Part shown: one piece after another, positions 5,611 through 6,077 of the stretch
Layout: each line of letters begins with the position of its first letter
Numbering within the stretch: the stretch's first letter is position 1
Assembly (NCBI GenBank): GCA_022769845.1
Contig: JALEIO010000209.1
Location: 1 to 6,077 of the forward strand
Origin: Oscillospiraceae bacterium
GTDB lineage: Bacteria; Bacillota; Clostridia; UMGS1810
Length of the DNA: 6,077 nucleotides
Direction of reading: 5' to 3'
Notes under the pieces: generated by a model
The model's database searches: none
What the model saw: only the letters and a program-made list of their open reading frames with translations
Told to the model about the DNA's origin: nothing
Program-made: the position numbers and the translations under genes

Positions 5611-5643
5611 GACAATATAAGATAACTTTACGGAGGAATAAAA

Positions 5644-6077
5644 ATGGATAGATTTGAAAGCGCAGCAAAAGAATATGAAAAGCTCGGCGTGGACGTAAAA
5701 AAAGCTATTGACACTCTAAAAAACGTGACAGTTTCAATGCACTGCTGGCAGGGCGACGACGTATGCGGCTTTGACACCAAAGAGAGCCTGTCGGGCGGTA
5801 TTCAGACAACCGGAAACTACCCGGGCAGAGCGCGCACATTTAAAGAACTTACTGCCGATATTGACAAGGCAATGAGTCTTATCCCGGGCAAGAAAAAGCT
5901 TAATCTTCACGCTTGCTATGCGGTTTTTGAAGAAGGCGAATTTGCCGACCGAAACGAAATTGAACCCAAGCATTTTGCAAAATGGGTAGAATTTGCAAAA
6001 GCAAGAAATATGGGAATTGACTTTAACCCAACATTTTTCTCGCACGATATGGTAAAGGATAATCTCACACTTTCGTC
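5644..6077 (+). CDS. rhaA: L-rhamnose isomerase, 3' partial
   Basis: The first 144 residues are visible and the frame is still open at the right edge; the full enzyme is about 420 residues. It converts L-rhamnose to L-rhamnulose (EC 5.3.1.14), the first step of phosphorylative rhamnose breakdown, as a cytoplasmic metal-dependent TIM-barrel isomerase. Diagnostic stretches are MHCWQGDDVCGFD at 32-44, LSGGIQTTGNYPGRAR at 49-64, IPGKKKLNLHACYA at 80-93, and GIDFNPTFFSH at 124-134. These match RhaA rather than xylose or other sugar isomerases. The ATG has GGAGG 7 nt upstream. The gene follows the AraC-type regulator, with a terminator between them, and probably leads a rhamnose operon (kinase, aldolase, transporter) beyond the window. 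Confidence 0.95.
   Translation, partial: MDRFESAAKEYEKLGVDVKKAIDTLKNVTVSMHCWQGDDVCGFDTKESLSGGIQTTGNYPGRARTFKELTADIDKAMSLIPGKKKLNLHACYAVFEEGEFADRNEIEPKHFAKWVEFAKARNMGIDFNPTFFSHDMVKDNLTLS

Noticed and set aside
5734..6045. Minus-strand 103-codon frame at the right end
   Set aside because: It lies opposite the strongly recognisable rhaA frame and has no family resemblance or ribosome site that I can see.

Overview
The window reads as an ordinary carbohydrate-use locus from a low-to-medium GC Gram-positive, most likely an uncultured gut or rumen member of the Clostridia (Bacillota). This rests on the AT-leaning sequence, strong GGAGG-type ribosome sites, TRTGn extended -10 promoters, a membrane protein of the Bacillota-rich CmpB/PF06541 family, and plant-polysaccharide genes. 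The taxon is an inference; no marker gene is present. I see no rRNA, tRNA, CRISPR array, insertion sequence or phage gene.

Layout. Bases 1-2896 hold three + strand genes with gaps of 12 and 14 nt, almost certainly one operon. They are a GH10-type glycoside hydrolase cut at its 5' end by the window edge, a short-chain dehydrogenase/reductase (start reassigned to 1245), and a long RraA/HMG-aldolase-like protein (start reassigned to 1988). Next comes a single-gene unit for a YbaK/EbsC-type aminoacyl-tRNA deacylase (2986-3453) with its own extended -10 promoter and a 13-bp hairpin where its mRNA should begin. A convergent gap with two hairpins (3464-3489 and 3547-3577) separates it from a minus-strand five-TM CmpB-family membrane protein (4367-3585). 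From the divergent region 4368-4561, an AraC-family regulator with an N-terminal cupin is read to the right (4571-5554). It ends in a strong intrinsic terminator that includes its stop codon. After 89 nt, L-rhamnose isomerase begins at 5644 and runs off the right edge.

How it fits together. The hydrolase would release sugars from xylan or a related glycan. The dehydrogenase and RraA-like protein look like a sugar-acid or keto-acid branch. The AraC regulator probably controls rhamnose use, since it lies directly upstream of rhaA and both promoters share a TTTTGAA...TGATATTAT arrangement. The YbaK and CmpB-family genes have no evident link to sugar use.

I found no clear new system. The best leads are the changed substrate-binding motifs in the GH10 enzyme, the RraA-like protein that seems to lack its family's metal-binding Asp, and the shared promoter motif of the regulator and rhaA.
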